Positions 15,509 to 23,618 are shown, counted from the first letter of the stretch. The stretch: DNA of 36,624 nt from Anaeromassilibacillus stercoravium (GCA_019118845.1 DWYE01000081.1:1-36624), one strand, 5' to 3'. Made by a program: numbers and translations. The notes: a model not told the origin generated them from the sequence alone.

Positions 15509-16817
15509 GTTCTTCCCTCCCTACCACTGCGTCCAACAGCGCATAGCCGTCGTTTGGCACAGTGATGATTTGTATCTGCAATGCCTCCGACAATTCTTCC
15601 AGGGAAACGTCGTCGAGGAAAATATCCCCTTCCCTGCGGAGCATCACATCGGGCAACAAGAGCGCGTCACCCAGTTCCCGGCCTCGGAGCTGCTTGAGGA
15701 GGTCTCCGCCTGTCACAAGGCCCGCCACTGTGATCGTGTCCCCAAAAAAGTCATTGACAATGGGGACCACATTGCATGTTAAATTATGACATCTTTGCCG
15801 CAGTTCGTCAAGCAGCGTATCCAGGAACGGGTGCGCCGCCACACCGGTGGCCAGCGTGACCTTGCGGGCACTTACCGGCGGGACGAAATCCTCCAACACA
15901 TCCAGAAATTCCTGCTTCAAACTCGCCATCAGCCCCACGCCGTTTTCCAGCTGGTCAAAATCGCCGTAAAAGGGCGCGGGAGGAATCGGCAGCTGTGCCT
16001 TTAAGTAAAACTCGTCCGCCGCATAGCAGATGCGCTGACCATATTTCTGTTCACAGCGGTCCCCCCAGCGCTCCAACTGACGCACCACCGCCCGTGCGGT
16101 CTCCGAATCGTATCCGGTCAGCGGATACAGCCCCTGCCGGTACTTGGTCAGCCCAAGCGGGACGACGGCCACGCTCTGCACGGAGGGCCACAAACTGGTC
16201 AGATCCTTCAACGTGCGGTCCAGCTCCTCCCCGTCGTTGATGTCCCGGCACAGCACAATCTGGCAGTTCAGCTTAATGCCAGCCTTCGCAAAACGGTAGA
16301 GGATATCCAACGATTTCCCCGCAAAGCGGTTCCCCATCATCTTGACCCGCAGTTCGGGATTGGTCGTATGCACGGAGATATTGATCGGGCTGATATGCAT
16401 CTTGATGATGCGGTCCACCTCGCGCTCTTTCAGGTTCGTCAGGGTCACATAGTTTCCAAACAAAAACGAAAGGCGTGAATCGTCATCCTTAAAATAGAGG
16501 CTTTTCCGCAACCCCTTGGGAAGCTGGTCAATAAAACAAAAGATGCATCGATTGGTGCAGGAGTGCTGCTGATCCATCAGATACGTTTCAAATTCCAATC
16601 CGATGGATTCATATTGCCCTTTCCGAATCTGCACCGTGCGTTCTGCGCCCGCGCCGTCGCGCAGAACAATCGAGAGATGCCGGTCCGTCTCGTAAAAGCG
16701 ATAATCCAAAATATCGCAGATTTCATTACCGTTGATGGAGAGCAGGGTTTCCCCAGGTCGGACCCCGGCATGGCTGGCAGGTCCCCCCGGCTCCACCGCT
16801 AGAATTTTTACAGGCAT
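15501..16817 (-). CDS. DUF512 protein: PDZ plus radical-SAM-type FeS domain
   Basis: 438 aa. N-terminal PDZ-like domain (about 1-65: GGPASHAGVRPGETLLSING), then a radical-SAM-like core with CTNRCIFCFIDQLP (C87, C91, C94; Cx3Cx2C) and strand segments such as ISVHTTNPELR, and the C-terminal DUF512 domain (VTLATGVAAHPFLDTLL, VTGGDLL). A conserved Firmicutes family, almost always next to der, whose reaction is unknown. ATG at 16817 with CAGGAGGACG. It lies 21 nt after a strong hairpin that follows rpmF, and I see no promoter between, so its expression may depend on readthrough. Confidence 0.93.
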   Translation of the reverse strand: MPVKILAVEPGGPASHAGVRPGETLLSINGNEICDILDYRFYETDRHLSIVLRDGAGAERTVQIRKGQYESIGLEFETYLMDQQHSCTNRCIFCFIDQLPKGLRKSLYFKDDDSRLSFLFGNYVTLTNLKEREVDRIIKMHISPINISVHTTNPELRVKMMGNRFAGKSLDILYRFAKAGIKLNCQIVLCRDINDGEELDRTLKDLTSLWPSVQSVAVVPLGLTKYRQGLYPLTGYDSETARAVVRQLERWGDRCEQKYGQRICYAADEFYLKAQLPIPPAPFYGDFDQLENGVGLMASLKQEFLDVLEDFVPPVSARKVTLATGVAAHPFLDTLLDELRQRCHNLTCNVVPIVNDFFGDTITVAGLVTGGDLLKQLRGRELGDALLLPDVMLRREGDIFLDDVSLEELSEALQIQIITVPNDGYALLDAVVGREEHG

Positions 16818-16837
16818 GTTCGTCCTCCTGTTCAGAG

Positions 16838-16868
16838 CAAAAAAATAGAGAAGGATCGCTCCTTCTCT
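16838..16868 (-). terminator. Intrinsic terminator after rpmF
   Basis: Perfect 9-bp stem AGAGAAGGA / TCCTTCTCT (16847-16855 with 16860-16868), 4-nt loop, followed on the minus strand by ATTTTTTT. It sits between rpmF and the DUF512 gene. Confidence 0.85.
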
Positions 16869-16887
16869 ACTCTTCAGAAATCAAAAA

Positions 16888-17070
16888 TCAGGCTTCCTTC
16901 TTGATGACTTCTCTGCCGTTGTAATAACCGCAGTTGTCGCACACTCTGTGAGGCGCCTTGTACTCCCCGCACTTCGGGCATTTCATCAGTGCAGGAGCGT
17001 CGAGCTTCCACACATTGGAACGTCTCTTATTCTGTCTTGCGCTGGATACTTTCCGCTTTGGTACCGCCAT
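16888..17070 (-). CDS. rpmF: Ribosomal protein bL32
   Basis: 60 aa, start MAVPKRKVSSARQNKRRS at the ATG at 17070, with AAGGAGGTG upstream. The zinc ribbon CPKCGEYKAPHRVCDNC is complete. Part of the large ribosomal subunit. Lies 24 nt after the DUF177 gene, the usual partner of rpmF. Confidence 0.97.
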   Translation of the reverse strand: MAVPKRKVSSARQNKRRSNVWKLDAPALMKCPKCGEYKAPHRVCDNCGYYNGREVIKKEA

Positions 17071-17094
17071 GGTCAGCACCTCCTTATACAAAGC

Positions 17095-17595
17095 TTAGCT
17101 ATCTATCAGTTGTTTAAGGACCTCCAAACGGGGGTCAATCTGATGTGTTTGACAATTGCATGCGCCTTCGTTCAGATTCTTCCCACACGTCGGACACAGG
17201 CCCTTGCAGTCTTCCTTACAGAGGAACTTTGTCGGAAGCTCCAACAAAATGTCTGTGCGGATCAACTCGTCCAAATCCAACTTGTAATCGTCTACCTGAA
17301 TGTATTCGCCGCTGTCCTCTTCTTTTTCCAAGGACAACACCAGCACATGCGAAAAAGGATAGACATACCGCCGCTCCACCTGTGTTGCACACCGGTCGCA
17401 CGGGATTGAAAACCGAAACGCTGCCTGTGCATGCAACTGCACCAAACCAGCATGGTTCTCCACACTGCCCGCGATCTCTACCGGCGAGACAAATGGATAT
17501 ACACCGTTTACATCGACAGACGACAGATCCATCGAACTGCGAAACGAACGGCTGGCGCCCTCCTGTAAAAAGACATCTTCCAGTTCCAGAAGCAT
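17095..17595 (-). CDS. DUF177 (YceD-like) protein
   Basis: 166 aa. Conserved blocks FRFSIPCDRC and LDLDELIRTDILLELPTKFLC, then a CxxC zinc pair (CPTCGKNLNEGACNC). In bacteria and plastids this family is linked to 23S rRNA/50S maturation, consistent with being co-transcribed with rpmF. ATG at 17595 (AGGTGTG upstream); first gene of the two-gene operon under a consensus promoter. Confidence 0.93.
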   Translation of the reverse strand: MLLELEDVFLQEGASRSFRSSMDLSSVDVNGVYPFVSPVEIAGSVENHAGLVQLHAQAAFRFSIPCDRCATQVERRYVYPFSHVLVLSLEKEEDSGEYIQVDDYKLDLDELIRTDILLELPTKFLCKEDCKGLCPTCGKNLNEGACNCQTHQIDPRLEVLKQLIDS

Positions 17596-17623
17596 TTTTC
17601 ACACCTCGGCGCTACATTAGCTT

Positions 17624-17652
17624 ATTATATAGGTTCCTGCTCGCTTTGTCAA
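17624..17652 (-). promoter_or_regulatory. Consensus sigma-A promoter of DUF177-rpmF
   Basis: Minus strand: perfect -35 TTGACA (17647-17652), 17 bp, perfect -10 TATAAT (17624-17629). The strongest promoter by consensus in the window, fitting a ribosomal-protein operon. Confidence 0.92.
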
Positions 17653-17700
17653 TACAATTTATCGGTAAAAATTTCAAAGATACACAAAATATACGCAAAG

Positions 17701-17733
17701 ATGCCGCCGGCACCGCAAGAGCGCCGGCGGTAT
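17701..17733 (-). terminator. GC-rich hairpin after the P-loop gene
   Basis: 11-bp stem (17701-17711 with 17723-17733; core CCGCCGGC/GCCGGCGG, one G-U pair). Minus-strand tail is CTTTGCG, only weakly U-rich. It probably ends the pgi/P-loop transcript just before the next promoter. Confidence 0.6.
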
Positions 17734-17749
17734 CGCCTGCATAGAATAC

Positions 17750-18166
17750 TTAAATCTGCGATGCGAGGCTTTCGATCCCCTCCGGGAGCTCGCTCTTATC
17801 CGCCGAAACCAGCAGGACAATGTTGACATTCGCCTCTTTGGAGAGCTTGTTCATCCGTTCGATCAGCTCTTCCAATGCTTTCATATCCTGGCCGATGATC
17901 TTCAACGTGGAATCCACGAAGATATCTGTCACATCATAATTGCCAGCGCAGATACCACTGATAAAGCCAGCCAACGCATCCAAGCCGCTGATGCTGTAGC
18001 TATCGCTGTCCACGAGCCGTGCCTGATGGGAGATGTCATATGTCAGCTTCAAGCCCTTTTCAATGACAACTACATTTCCGTCAGAAGTCTTTACTGCCTC
18101 GTTTGCGCGCTCAATCAATTTTTTCGTTTTGCCGGAACCTTTTTTACCTACGATCAGAGTAACCAT
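17750..18166 (-). CDS. Small P-loop ATP-binding protein, function unknown
   Basis: 138 aa, start at the ATG at 18166 (GGGGGAGTTTCA before it). Walker A GKKGSGKT at 7-14 directly after the first strand (MVTLIV); a hydrophobic strand ending in Asp (DIFVDSTLKII, about 90-100) could be Walker B; a helix LEELIERMNKLSKEANV and strand IVLLVSADK follow, in RecA-like order. No partner domain, membrane segment or DNA-binding motif. I do not recognise a characterised family. Lies 54 nt after pgi, probably in the same transcript. Confidence 0.75.
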   Translation of the reverse strand: MVTLIVGKKGSGKTKKLIERANEAVKTSDGNVVVIEKGLKLTYDISHQARLVDSDSYSISGLDALAGFISGICAGNYDVTDIFVDSTLKIIGQDMKALEELIERMNKLSKEANVNIVLLVSADKSELPEGIESLASQI

Positions 18167-18219
18167 TGAAACTCCCCCTGTATGATAGTATTTCCGCATT
18201 GCGGATAAAATCGCCGGAA

Positions 18220-19560
18220 TTATTTGTGGAGTCTTGCCTCAAGAGCTTCCTTCTGCTCCTCATAGCCGGGTTTCCCAAGCAGGGCAAACATGTTCTTCTT
18301 GTAGCTTTCTACGCCGGGCTGATCGAACGGATTTACACCGAGCAGATAGCCGGAAATTGCGCAAGCCTTTTCGAAGAAATAGATCAGTGCACCCAGGGAT
18401 TCCTCCGAGAAATCCGGAACATGGAGGACGATATTCGGCACGCCGCCGTCGGTGTGCGCCAATACGGTTCCCTCAAAGGCCTTCTCGTTGACATAGGACA
18501 TGCTCTTGCCTTCCAGGAAATTCAGGCCGTCCACATTTTCGGGATCGTTGCCGATGTACAGCTCTTGCTTTGCCTTGTCAAACAGGACAACCGTCTCAAA
18601 GAGGGAGCGGCGGCCCTGCTGGATGTATTGACCCATGGAATGCAGGTCTGTGGAGAACACCACCGATGCCGGGAACAGCCCCTTGTTATCCTTGCCCTCG
18701 CTCTCGCCATAGAGCTGCTTCCACCACTCGCACATCATCGTATAGCAGGGCTCATAGCTGACGAGGATTTCAATCTCCTTGCCCTTGCGGTAGAGCATGT
18801 TGCGCAGTGCAGCATACAGATAACACGGATTAGTGAACATATCTGGATTGTTATATTCCTGCTGTGCCTTTGCAGCGCCAGCCATCAGCGCGTCAATGTC
18901 CGCGCCGCTGACGGCGATCGGCAGCAGGCCAACGGCTGTCAGAACGGAATAACGTCCGCCAACATCATCCGGAACAACGAAGGTCTCATAGCCTTCCTTG
19001 GTAGCGAGCTGTTTGAGGGTGCCGCGCGCCTTATCGGTGGTGCAGTAGATGCGTTTTCTCGCCTCTTCCTTGCCGTACTTCTTCTCCAGGAACTCGCGCA
19101 GGACGCGGAACGCAATTGCGGGCTCCGTCGTCGTGCCGGACTTGGAGATCATGTTGATGGAGACGTCCTTGCCCTCGCAGATCGCCAGCAGCTCGCTCAA
19201 TGCAGTGGAGCTGATGCTGTTGCCTGTGAAGTAGATGTCAGGCGTGTCCTTCTTCATGTTGTTATAGTTGGGCGACTTCAAAAACTCAATCGCTGCACGG
19301 GCGCCAAGGTAAGAACCGCCGATGCCGATGACAATAAACACCTGCGAATTCGCCTGAATCCGCTTTGCCGCCTCTTTGATGCGGGCAAATTCCTCTTTAT
19401 CGTAATTGGTCGGGAGATCCACCCACCCGATAAAATCGTTGCCGAGGCCAGTGCCATTGTGGAGCATTTCGTGCGCAAGCTTTACCTGCGGCGCGAGCGC
19501 CTTATATTCATTTTCACCAACAAACCCGGACAGATGTTGTGTATCAACTCTGACAGACAT
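18220..19560 (-). CDS. pgi: Glucose-6-phosphate isomerase
   Basis: 446 aa, the usual length of the Gram-positive form. Interconverts glucose-6-phosphate and fructose-6-phosphate. Start MSVRVDTQHLSGF at the ATG at 19560 (AGGAGGATTTC). Family signatures DDVGGRYSVLTAVG and GVNPFDQPGVESYK; phosphate-binding SKSGTTTEPA; and GGSYLGARAAIEFL. Own promoter; the P-loop gene follows. Confidence 0.97.
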   Translation of the reverse strand: MSVRVDTQHLSGFVGENEYKALAPQVKLAHEMLHNGTGLGNDFIGWVDLPTNYDKEEFARIKEAAKRIQANSQVFIVIGIGGSYLGARAAIEFLKSPNYNNMKKDTPDIYFTGNSISSTALSELLAICEGKDVSINMISKSGTTTEPAIAFRVLREFLEKKYGKEEARKRIYCTTDKARGTLKQLATKEGYETFVVPDDVGGRYSVLTAVGLLPIAVSGADIDALMAGAAKAQQEYNNPDMFTNPCYLYAALRNMLYRKGKEIEILVSYEPCYTMMCEWWKQLYGESEGKDNKGLFPASVVFSTDLHSMGQYIQQGRRSLFETVVLFDKAKQELYIGNDPENVDGLNFLEGKSMSYVNEKAFEGTVLAHTDGGVPNIVLHVPDFSEESLGALIYFFEKACAISGYLLGVNPFDQPGVESYKKNMFALLGKPGYEEQKEALEARLHK

Positions 19561-19600
19561 ATGAAATCCTCCTAAATATTGCATTCTTGGGTATGTTGTT

Positions 19601-19629
19601 ATTTTACAATAGTTTGTCCATATTTGCAA
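19601..19629 (-). promoter_or_regulatory. Sigma-A promoter of pgi
   Basis: Minus strand: -35 TTGCAA (19624-19629), 17 bp, -10 TAAAAT (19601-19606). Leader of about 34 nt to the ATG at 19560. Confidence 0.75.
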
Positions 19630-19703
19630 GGGAGGGCACACATTTTATAATTTAATAATTTATGAACCCGAATCGCTTGTGCATTTTGTGTATTTTCTGC
19701 AAG

Positions 19704-19748
19704 CGGTAGAGAAAGCCGTACCCTTAGAAGAAGGGCACGGCCCTACCG
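19704..19748 (-). terminator. Hairpin after the second carboxypeptidase gene
   Basis: Inner stem GCCGT-CCCTT / AAGGG-ACGGC with one mismatch (about 19715-19742), and an outer 6-bp pair CGGTAG/CTACCG (19704-19709 with 19743-19748). The inner hairpin is followed on the minus strand by TTTCTC, so it can terminate the carboxypeptidase transcript. Confidence 0.6.
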
Positions 19749-19751
19749 AAG

Positions 19752-20900
19752 TCACATGGATACAAGCTGCCGGAACAAAAGCTGGAACACAGAAGAAAAG
19801 GTAATTTCGGGGATCGAAGTCTTGGCGAGGATGTTGTATTCCTTGAGGACCTCGCCGTCCAGGATACAGGTGATCTTTCCCAACACCTGCCCTTCCTCAA
19901 CGGGAGCGGTCAGGTTTTCCCCCACCGAAATCTGGTATTGAATCTCTGCATCCTTTCCTTTGGGAATCAGCATCACGCCGTCGGCGGTGACGGTTGTCTC
20001 CACCTGTTCGGACATTCCGTTGAGCACCGGAATAGGCGCAAGGGCCTCCGGGGGCACCTGTGGCGTAGCGACGGACCAATTGGCAAAGCCGTAGTCCAAC
20101 AGGGTGGAAGCGGTGGAAAACCGGTCCTTTGTGTTCGCAGCGCCCAGCACCACCGCAATCAGCTGCACGCCGTCGCGCTCTGCGGTTGCACTGATGCAGC
20201 TTCCCGCCTGGCCGGTTGTACCGGTTTTCAGGCCGGTGATCCCCTGATACGACTTGATGAGCTTGTTCGTATTGACCAGCTGCGTTTGGCCGTCCCGCAC
20301 ATAGTCGATCCAGATCTTCGTATAATCGAAGATTTTTTTATGCTTCATCAGCTCCCGCGACATCACCGCGACGTCATAGGCGGAGGTCAGATGCCCTTCC
20401 TCATCCAATCCGTTGCAGTTTTTGAAGGTGGTGTCCGCCATGCCGAGGGCCTGCGCTTTTTCGTTCATTTGCCGTAGGAACTCCTCCTCGCTGCCCGCCA
20501 CATATTCGGCCAAAGCAACCGCGGCGTCATTGGCGCTGGCAACGACGGTCGCCTTGAGCATGTCGTCCACAGACATGGCCTCCCCTTCTTTAAGCCAGAT
20601 GTCCGACCCGCCCATCGACGCGGCATGGGCGCTCGCTGTAACCGTATCGGTCAGAGCAATCTTGCCCGCGTCCAACGCTTCCATCACAAGCAGCAGCGTC
20701 ATCACCTTGGTGATCGAGGCGCAGGCGCGTTTCTCATGCGGATTCTTTTCATACAACACCTTTCCGGTCTGTGCTTCCATCAGGACAGCGGCAGGCGCTT
20801 TGACTTCTTCTTCGGAAAGCGCGGATGCGGCGCGCATCGGCACGGACATTCCAATCAGCAGAACGGCCAGCAGCCCCGCCGCAATTCGTTTGCCTTTCAT
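19752..20900 (-). CDS. D-alanyl-D-alanine carboxypeptidase (S11, DacF type), second copy
   Basis: 382 aa, start at the ATG at 20900 (GGAGGGAGATT upstream), giving MKGKRIAAGLLAVLLIGMSVP as a signal peptide cut near AASA. The open frame upstream of this ATG is unrelated. Motifs: SITK (SxxK), SAN in the SxN position (VVASANDAAVALAE) and KTGTTG. C-terminal PBP5-like beta domain and a last segment (ITFSSVFQLLFRQLVSM) that could be a membrane anchor. It trims D-Ala from peptidoglycan stems. It differs clearly from the first copy, so this is not a recent duplication; one of the pair may serve spore cortex and the other vegetative wall. The 149-nt region up to the hisF terminator shows no convincing sigma-A promoter. 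Confidence 0.93.
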   Translation of the reverse strand: MKGKRIAAGLLAVLLIGMSVPMRAASALSEEEVKAPAAVLMEAQTGKVLYEKNPHEKRACASITKVMTLLLVMEALDAGKIALTDTVTASAHAASMGGSDIWLKEGEAMSVDDMLKATVVASANDAAVALAEYVAGSEEEFLRQMNEKAQALGMADTTFKNCNGLDEEGHLTSAYDVAVMSRELMKHKKIFDYTKIWIDYVRDGQTQLVNTNKLIKSYQGITGLKTGTTGQAGSCISATAERDGVQLIAVVLGAANTKDRFSTASTLLDYGFANWSVATPQVPPEALAPIPVLNGMSEQVETTVTADGVMLIPKGKDAEIQYQISVGENLTAPVEEGQVLGKITCILDGEVLKEYNILAKTSIPEITFSSVFQLLFRQLVSM

Positions 20901-21049
20901 CTGTAATCTCCCTCCTCGTTCTGCTCCCGGAGCGGAGGCTGCGGCAATTGCCCTTGGCGCCCGGGAATCCAAACCGTCCAATGGACTTGTTCGGTCTTCC
21001 CTAATTCTTATGCCGCTGTCTGCCGGATTATCGCAATTCCATCCGATAA

Positions 21050-21104
21050 AAAACAAAAAGTTCCTGTGCGGGACAGCGGTTGAAAGGCCGTTTCGCACAG
21101 GAAC
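21050..21104 (-). terminator. Intrinsic terminator of hisHF
   Basis: 11-bp stem GTTCCTGTGCG / CGCACAGGAAC (21094-21104 with 21060-21070) with a 23-nt loop, followed on the minus strand by TTTTTGTTTTTT. Confidence 0.8.
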
Positions 21105-21121
21105 CATCAAACCAGGAAATA

Positions 21122-21880
21122 TCACCGGCGCACGGAGATCCCACGCCCGGCAAGATACGCTTTCAGATCCGGGATGGTGATCTCTCCAAAGTGGAACAGA
21201 GAGGCCGCCAAAACTGCATCTGCATGTCCAGCCGTGAAAGCGTCATAGAAATGCTCCATTGCACCGGCGCCGCCGGAAGCGATCACCGGGACATTGACAC
21301 TATCGGACACCGCCCGTGTCAACTCCAAATCGTAGCCGTTTTTGACGCCGTCGCAATCCATGCTGGTGAGCAAAATCTCCCCCGCCCCCAGATCGACTGC
21401 CTGTTTCGCCCATTCGACGGCATCCAGACCCGTATCGACCCGGCCGCCGTTTAAATAAACCGTCCAGCCGCCTTCTGGACGGCGCTTTGCGTCAATCGCA
21501 CACACCACGCACTGGCTTCCGAATTTTTCCGCCGCCTCCTGGATCAGGGAAGGGTTCCGGATCGCCGCTGAATTGACGGATACCTTATCCGCTCCAGCAC
21601 GCAGCAGCGCGTTGAAGTCGTCCACGGTGCGGATTCCGCCTCCGACTGTGAAGGGGATGAAGATGCTGTCCGCCACCTGTGCGACCATGTCGAGGATGAT
21701 ATTGCGCGCCTGTGCGGAGGCCGTGATGTCCAGGAACACCAGCTCGTCCGCCCCCTGCGCATCGTAGGCCTTTGCCGCCTCTACCGGATCCCCCGCATCC
21801 CGCAGGTTGACGAAGTTGGTGCCCTTCACCACTCTTCCGTTGTTGACGTCCAGGCAGGGGATGATTCTCTTTGCATACAT
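21122..21880 (-). CDS. hisF: Imidazole glycerol phosphate synthase, cyclase subunit
   Basis: 252 aa TIM barrel. Start MYAKRIIPCLDVNNGRVVKG at the ATG at 21880 with GAGGAGGAA before it, just after the hisH stop. Catalytic Asp residues are present in CLDV and in CAIDAKR; the phosphate-binding ends VGGGIRT and ASGGAGAMEHF are intact. It uses ammonia from HisH to turn PRFAR into IGP and AICAR in histidine synthesis. Only hisH accompanies it here; the rest of the his pathway is not in the window. Confidence 0.95.
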   Translation of the reverse strand: MYAKRIIPCLDVNNGRVVKGTNFVNLRDAGDPVEAAKAYDAQGADELVFLDITASAQARNIILDMVAQVADSIFIPFTVGGGIRTVDDFNALLRAGADKVSVNSAAIRNPSLIQEAAEKFGSQCVVCAIDAKRRPEGGWTVYLNGGRVDTGLDAVEWAKQAVDLGAGEILLTSMDCDGVKNGYDLELTRAVSDSVNVPVIASGGAGAMEHFYDAFTAGHADAVLAASLFHFGEITIPDLKAYLAGRGISVRR

Positions 21881-21893
21881 GTGCCATTCCTCC

Positions 21894-22511
21894 TCAATCC
21901 GCGTCGATCCGCGCGACAAAATTCTGCAACATCTTGAGGCCCGTCCGCCCGCTTTTTTCCGGATGGAACTGCGTGGCAAATAGGTTTCCCCGCTGAATTG
22001 AAGCGTCAATCCGCACGCCGTACTCCGTCGTCGACGAGACAACGCTCGGATCGTCCGCATGGAGATAGTAGGAATGCACAAAGTATACATACGGATCCTC
22101 TTCCAGCCCGGCAAAAAGGCCGCTCTGGCTGCGAAGCTCCAAAGAATTCCACCCGATATGCGGCACCTTTAGCCCTCGGTCCGCTGGGATGCGGAGGATC
22201 TTCCCTTCCAAAACACCCAAGCCGCGCACGCCGGGGCTTTCCTCGCTTCCCTCAAAAAGGAGCTGCAAGCCCAAGCAAATGCCCAAAAAAGGCTTTCCGC
22301 TTTCAATAAAGTCCAGTACCGGCTGGACCAACCCTGCATTCTTCAGGCAATTCATAGAATCGCCAAAAGCGCCCACGCCGGGCAAAATTGCCGCATCGGA
22401 CGCTTTGATAACTTCCCGGTCTGCGGTCACTTGCACCTCGCAACCTATATGGTGGAACGCTTTTATCACGCTCTGGATGTTTCCGGCACCATAGTCGATG
22501 ACTGAGATCAT
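21894..22511 (-). CDS. hisH: Imidazole glycerol phosphate synthase, glutaminase subunit
   Basis: 205 aa from the ATG at 22511 (MISVIDYGAGNIQSV, preceded by GGGGGAA); a further ATG five codons upstream is possible. Class I glutaminase with nucleophile Cys in PFLGICLGLQLLFEGSEE and the His-Glu pair in QFHPEKSG. It supplies ammonia to HisF. First gene of a two-gene unit with its own promoter; the stop is 13 nt before hisF. Confidence 0.95.
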   Translation of the reverse strand: MISVIDYGAGNIQSVIKAFHHIGCEVQVTADREVIKASDAAILPGVGAFGDSMNCLKNAGLVQPVLDFIESGKPFLGICLGLQLLFEGSEESPGVRGLGVLEGKILRIPADRGLKVPHIGWNSLELRSQSGLFAGLEEDPYVYFVHSYYLHADDPSVVSSTTEYGVRIDASIQRGNLFATQFHPEKSGRTGLKMLQNFVARIDAD

Positions 22512-22581
22512 TTCGTATTCCCCCATTTTCCGCGCTTCCTGCTGCTTTTTCGCATTGCTTTGCTAAAATCAGATATACATC

Positions 22582-22610
22582 ATTTTATCATTTTCTGCGG
22601 ATAAAGGCAA
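22582..22610 (-). promoter_or_regulatory. Sigma-A promoter of hisHF
   Basis: Minus strand: -35 TTGCCT (22605-22610), 17 bp, -10 TAAAAT (22582-22587). The short leader (about 60 nt) leaves no room for a T-box or attenuator. Confidence 0.7.
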
Positions 22611-22729
22611 ACGTTTTCTGCTGCCAGCCAAAAACAGAAATTTTTCCATTTGAAGAAACAACTGACATTTTGCAACCGCTCGCTTTAAAACCGGACGCTT
22701 TCAGGAACCTTCTTTTCCCATACAATGAA

Positions 22730-22768
22730 GAAGCCCCTTTCAACCGGAATTTCCGTGAAAGGGGCTTC
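22730..22768 (-). terminator. Intrinsic terminator of nagB
   Basis: Perfect 13-bp stem GAAGCCCCTTTCA / TGAAAGGGGCTTC (22730-22742 with 22756-22768), 13-nt loop. Minus-strand tail TTCATTG is only weakly U-rich. Confidence 0.7.
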
Positions 22769-22793
22769 TTTATAAACAACGCGACTGAAATTC

Positions 22794-23546
22794 TCAATAA
22801 ATCATTTCCGGGCACTTCTCGCGGATGACCGACATCGCTTCTTCATCGCCCACAATGGTAACATCCGGATGGACCTGCAAAATCGACGCCGGCACCTCCG
22901 GGGTAATCGGCCCAAACAGGGACTGATAGAGGATCTCCGCTTTGCCAGCACCGTTCGCCACCAGCAGGACCTTCTTTGCCTTCATAATGGAACCAATGCC
23001 CATTGTAACCGCATATCTCGGAACTTCGTCTTTGCTGGCAAAGAACCGGGAGTTGGCGTCAATCGTCTTCTGGTTTAACGTGACGCGGTGGGTCTCCTTG
23101 ATATAGCTCTCGCTCGGCTCGTTAAAGCCGATATGCCCCGTATTGCCGATTCCCAAAAGCTGGAGATCGATGCCGCCCAGGGACTCAATTAACGCATCAT
23201 AGCGGCGGCCTTCTTCCGCCACATCTTCTGCCAAGCCGTTCGGCACATGGGTATTTTCCAAATGGATATTGATGTGCTTAAAGAAGTTCTCCTTCATGTA
23301 ATAGTGGTAGCTTTGCTCGTGGTCCGGTGCAAGGCCGCAATACTCGTCCAAGTTTACGCTGCGCACTTTGGAGAAGTCGACGTCTCCCTTATTATACCAA
23401 TCGATCAACTGCGCATACACGCCCAAAGGCGTAGAACCTGTGGCAAGGCCCAACACAGAATCCGGCTTTAAGATCACTTGTGCAGAGATGAGATTTGCCG
23501 CCTTCCGGCTCATTCCATTATAATCCGGCGCGCTGAAAATTATCAT
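22794..23546 (-). CDS. nagB: Glucosamine-6-phosphate deaminase
   Basis: 250 aa. Converts glucosamine-6-phosphate to fructose-6-phosphate and ammonia, feeding amino sugars into glycolysis. Motifs: GLATGSTPLGVY (phosphate loop), NLDEYCGL with the catalytic Asp, and GIGNTGHIGFNEPSES with the catalytic His and Glu. ATG at 23546 preceded by AAGGAAGG. Monocistronic; no nagA or PTS gene nearby. A GC-rich inverted repeat lies in its leader. Confidence 0.95.
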   Translation of the reverse strand: MIIFSAPDYNGMSRKAANLISAQVILKPDSVLGLATGSTPLGVYAQLIDWYNKGDVDFSKVRSVNLDEYCGLAPDHEQSYHYYMKENFFKHINIHLENTHVPNGLAEDVAEEGRRYDALIESLGGIDLQLLGIGNTGHIGFNEPSESYIKETHRVTLNQKTIDANSRFFASKDEVPRYAVTMGIGSIMKAKKVLLVANGAGKAEILYQSLFGPITPEVPASILQVHPDVTIVGDEEAMSVIREKCPEMIY

Positions 23547-23562
23547 ACAAACCTTCCTTTCA

Positions 23563-23598
23563 CGGCCGCCAGGTGGCCTCCCTATTGGCCTCCGGCCG
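23563..23598 (-). promoter_or_regulatory. Nested inverted repeat in the nagB leader
   Basis: CGGCCG at both ends (23563-23568 and 23593-23598, self-complementary) with GGCC pairs nested inside. It lies between the predicted start site and the ribosome site, ending about 4 nt before AAGGAAGG. It could act as an RNA hairpin controlling translation or as an operator. Confidence 0.45.
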
Positions 23599-23618
23599 AA
23601 TAAAATATTCTAAAATCC

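Noticed and set aside
18166..19575. 469-codon plus-strand open frame across pgi
   Set aside because: Mirror of pgi; the protein has no recognisable motif and pgi is certain.
22512..22610. Histidine T-box or leader peptide upstream of hisH
   Set aside because: The predicted leader is about 60 nt with no T-box motif, run of His codons or terminator/antiterminator pair.
22588..22815. 75-codon minus-strand frame between nagB and hisH
   Set aside because: It runs through the nagB terminator and into the hisH promoter region; no ribosome site and low-complexity basic composition.
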